Below are positions 7,456 through 8,914 of a stretch of DNA of 8,914 nucleotides, piece by piece. How positions within the stretch are numbered: position 1 is the first letter of the stretch; each line of letters begins with the position of its first letter. The notes beneath the pieces are model-generated. The model worked only from the letters and a program-made list of their open reading frames with translations, had not been told where the DNA came from and did no database searches. Position numbers and translations under genes: made by a program. Origin of the DNA: an uncultured Fusobacteriaceae bacterium (GTDB taxonomy: Bacteria > Fusobacteriota > Fusobacteriia > Fusobacteriales > Fusobacteriaceae); contig CAMTJB010000025.1 of assembly GCA_947072715.1 (NCBI GenBank), forward strand, positions 1 to 8,914, given 5' to 3'.

Positions 7456-7537
7456 CCATCAAGAGAGATCGAGGGACTGGCCCGTTGACATCTCAGCAAC
7501 CTACTTTTATAGTGTGGTGCTAACTCCTGTTAGATGG
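7456..7537 (+). promoter_or_regulatory. SAM-I riboswitch (S box) aptamer upstream of metK
   Basis: The S-box core is unmistakable. P1 pairs CCATC (7456-7460) with GATGG (7533-7537). P2 pairs GAGAT (7465-7469) with ATCTC (7490-7494) and holds the conserved GGGACTGGCCC (7473-7483). GCAACC (7496-7501) enters P3, and GGTGC (7516-7520) leads into the P4 hairpin CTAAC/GTTAG around TCCT. It binds S-adenosylmethionine, the product of the MetK enzyme encoded 95 nt downstream, and so gives direct product feedback. Confidence 0.97.
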
Positions 7538-7576
7538 AAGGATAAAATAAGTTTAAGCTTAAAGCCCTTTCATCTA
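7531..7576 (+). promoter_or_regulatory. Antiterminator of the SAM-I riboswitch
   Basis: TAGATGGAAGG (7531-7541) can pair over 11 bp, with one G-U, with CCTTTCATCTA (7566-7576), the 5' arm of the terminator. The same bases form the 3' side of P1, so SAM binding removes them and frees the terminator arm. Without SAM the antiterminator forms and metK is transcribed. Confidence 0.9.
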
Positions 7577-7600
7577 ATAGATGGAAGGGCTTATTTTTTT
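7562..7600 (+). terminator. SAM-controlled intrinsic terminator before metK
   Basis: A 14-bp stem pairs 7562-7575 with 7579-7592, with one G-U pair and an AAT loop, and the tail 7594-7600 is seven T residues. It forms when SAM locks P1 and stops transcription before metK. Because no other clear terminator follows carB, it may also end carAB transcripts that run on. Confidence 0.95.
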
Positions 7601-7632
7601 ATAAAATTTTAACTATTTAGGAGGAAATTATT

Positions 7633-8787
7633 ATGGAAAATTTAATTTATTTTACATCTGAATGTGTATCACCAGGACACCCAGATAAAATAGCAGATCA
7701 AATATCAGATTCAGTTTTAGACGCATGTTTAGAAAATGATCCGAAATCTAGAGTAGCTTGTGAGGTATTTTGTACTACAGGACAAGTTATAGTTGGTGGA
7801 GAGATTACAACTACTACATATATAGATATTCAGGATATCGTAAGAAAGAAAATAGACGAGATAGGATATAAGCAAGGAATGGGATTTGATTCTGACTGTG
7901 GAGTTTTAAATGCAATTCACTCTCAATCACCAGATATCGCTATGGGAGTAGATACAGGTGGAGCAGGAGATCAAGGTATTATGTTCGGAGGAGCAGTAAA
8001 TGAAACTCCTGAGTTAATGCCTCTTGCACTAGTTTTAGCAAGAGAAATTATGGTATTGTCAACAAAATTAACAAGAAGTGGAGTTTTATCATGGGCAAGA
8101 CCAGATGCAAAATCTCAAGTAACACTTGCATACAGACAAGATGGAACAGTAGACCACGTAGATACAGTAGTGGTTTCTATTCAACATGACCCAGAAGTAA
8201 CTCAAGAGCAAATTCATACTGAGATTAAAGAGTTAGTAATAAAACCAGTTTTAGAAAGATATAACCTATCAACAGAAACAGTTAAGAATTTTCACATAAA
8301 CCCTACAGGAAGATTTGTTATTGGAGGTCCGCACGGAGATACAGGATTAACAGGAAGAAAAATAATTGTAGATACTTATGGTGGATTCTTCAGACATGGT
8401 GGAGGAGCTTTCTCTGGAAAAGATCCTTCTAAAGTTGATAGATCGGCTGCATATGCTGCAAGATGGGTTGCTAAAAATATAGTAGGAGCTAATCTTGCAA
8501 CAAAATGTGAGGTTCAATTATCATATGCTATAGGAGTTGCTCATCCAACATCTGTTAAAGTTGATACATTTGGAACTGGAACAATTTGTGAAATAGAACT
8601 TGCTAGTGCAGTTCAAAAATACTTTGATTTATCGCCAAGAGGGATAGAAAGAGATTTAGAATTAAGAGAATGCAACTTCAAATATCAAGATTTAGCAGCT
8701 TTTGGACACATAGGTAGAACAGATTTAGATTTACCATGGGAAAGATTAGATAAAGTTGCAATTTTACAAGATCATTTTAAAAGATAG
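7633..8787 (+). CDS. metK: S-adenosylmethionine synthetase (methionine adenosyltransferase)
   Basis: MetK joins methionine and ATP into S-adenosylmethionine, with release of phosphate and pyrophosphate, usually as a tetramer in the cytoplasm. The 384 residues equal the usual length. Visible active-site elements are [10 protein letters not shown] (13-22, with His16 and Asp18), GAGDQG (110-115), RPDAKSQ with Lys160, GRK (241-243) and [15 protein letters not shown] (256-270) with Lys263, Lys267 and Asp269. Two oddities: the segment between GVD and GAGDQG is only two residues long, shorter than the gating loop in E. coli, and Gly120 replaces the Tyr that usually ends the GAGDQGxxxGY signature. 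AGGAGG (7619-7624) lies 8 nt before the ATG. The gene is monocistronic, between its riboswitch and its own terminator. Confidence 0.98.
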   Translation: MENLIYFTSECVSPGHPDKIADQISDSVLDACLENDPKSRVACEVFCTTGQVIVGGEITTTTYIDIQDIVRKKIDEIGYKQGMGFDSDCGVLNAIHSQSPDIAMGVDTGGAGDQGIMFGGAVNETPELMPLALVLAREIMVLSTKLTRSGVLSWARPDAKSQVTLAYRQDGTVDHVDTVVVSIQHDPEVTQEQIHTEIKELVIKPVLERYNLSTETVKNFHINPTGRFVIGGPHGDTGLTGRKIIVDTYGGFFRHGGGAFSGKDPSKVDRSAAYAARWVAKNIVGANLATKCEVQLSYAIGVAHPTSVKVDTFGTGTICEIELASAVQKYFDLSPRGIERDLELRECNFKYQDLAAFGHIGRTDLDLPWERLDKVAILQDHFKR

Positions 8788-8803
8788 CAATAATTAATAG
8801 CTT

Positions 8804-8849
8804 AAAAAGATTTAAAATTCAGATAATCTGATTTTTAAATCTTTTTTTT
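8804..8849 (+). terminator. Intrinsic terminator after metK
   Basis: A long hairpin pairs 8804-8822 with 8828-8846, with a single T-T mismatch (8818/8832) and a loop of about 5 nt, followed by T to 8849. It lies 17 nt after the metK stop codon. The remaining 65 bases (8850-8914) are AT-rich, and I see no gene or convincing promoter in them. Confidence 0.9.
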
Positions 8850-8914
8850 GTACTATTAGAAGACTATAAAAAATAAAAAATATATTTTTTAGTAGTAAAG
8901 TATGTTAAATTATA

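Noticed and set aside
8864..8900. Imperfect AT inverted repeat after the metK terminator
   Set aside because: It has almost no G or C and an offset in the pairing, and is likely to be composition noise.

Overview
The window is very AT-rich and has long A and T tracts between genes. All genes are on the + strand, codons strongly favour A/T endings, and intrinsic terminators are numerous. Together with the gene content (a molybdenum hydroxylase, a VirK/YbjX-family protein, carAB, and metK behind a SAM-I riboswitch), this suggests a member of the Fusobacteriota such as Fusobacterium, Cetobacterium or Ilyobacter. A low-GC clostridial relative is the main alternative. This assignment is inferred from composition and protein style, not from a search.

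Layout from left to right. Bases 1-1446 are the 3' part of a xanthine dehydrogenase-type molybdopterin-binding subunit gene, cut by the window edge and closed by a strong terminator (1535-1578). A promoter (1688-1716) then drives a stand-alone VirK/YbjX (DUF535) gene (1756-2721). A second promoter (2766-2793) starts the carbamoyl-phosphate synthetase operon. Its roughly 285-nt leader holds an unusual U-rich, G-poor ORF of 67 codons (2831-3034), whose stop codon lies in the first bases of an intrinsic terminator (3033-3064). carA (3086-4153) and carB (4153-7359) follow and overlap by one base. A third promoter (7408-7437) leads into a complete SAM-I riboswitch with antiterminator and terminator (7456-7600), then metK (7633-8787), which ends in its own terminator (8804-8849).

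How the parts work together. CarA and CarB make carbamoyl phosphate for pyrimidines and arginine. The leader has the parts expected of UTP-sensitive, translation-coupled attenuation, as known for pyrBI of E. coli: a promoter, a good ribosome binding site, a translated U-rich tract, and a terminator directly at the stop codon. This would let the cell match carAB transcription to its UTP pool. It is the most interesting feature of the window, and the mechanism is an inference. metK makes S-adenosylmethionine and is switched off by its product through the riboswitch. The window therefore holds two biosynthetic units, each preceded by a conditional terminator, one ribosome-controlled and one ligand-controlled. 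The xanthine dehydrogenase and VirK/YbjX genes look like separate transcription units with no obvious functional link to the rest.
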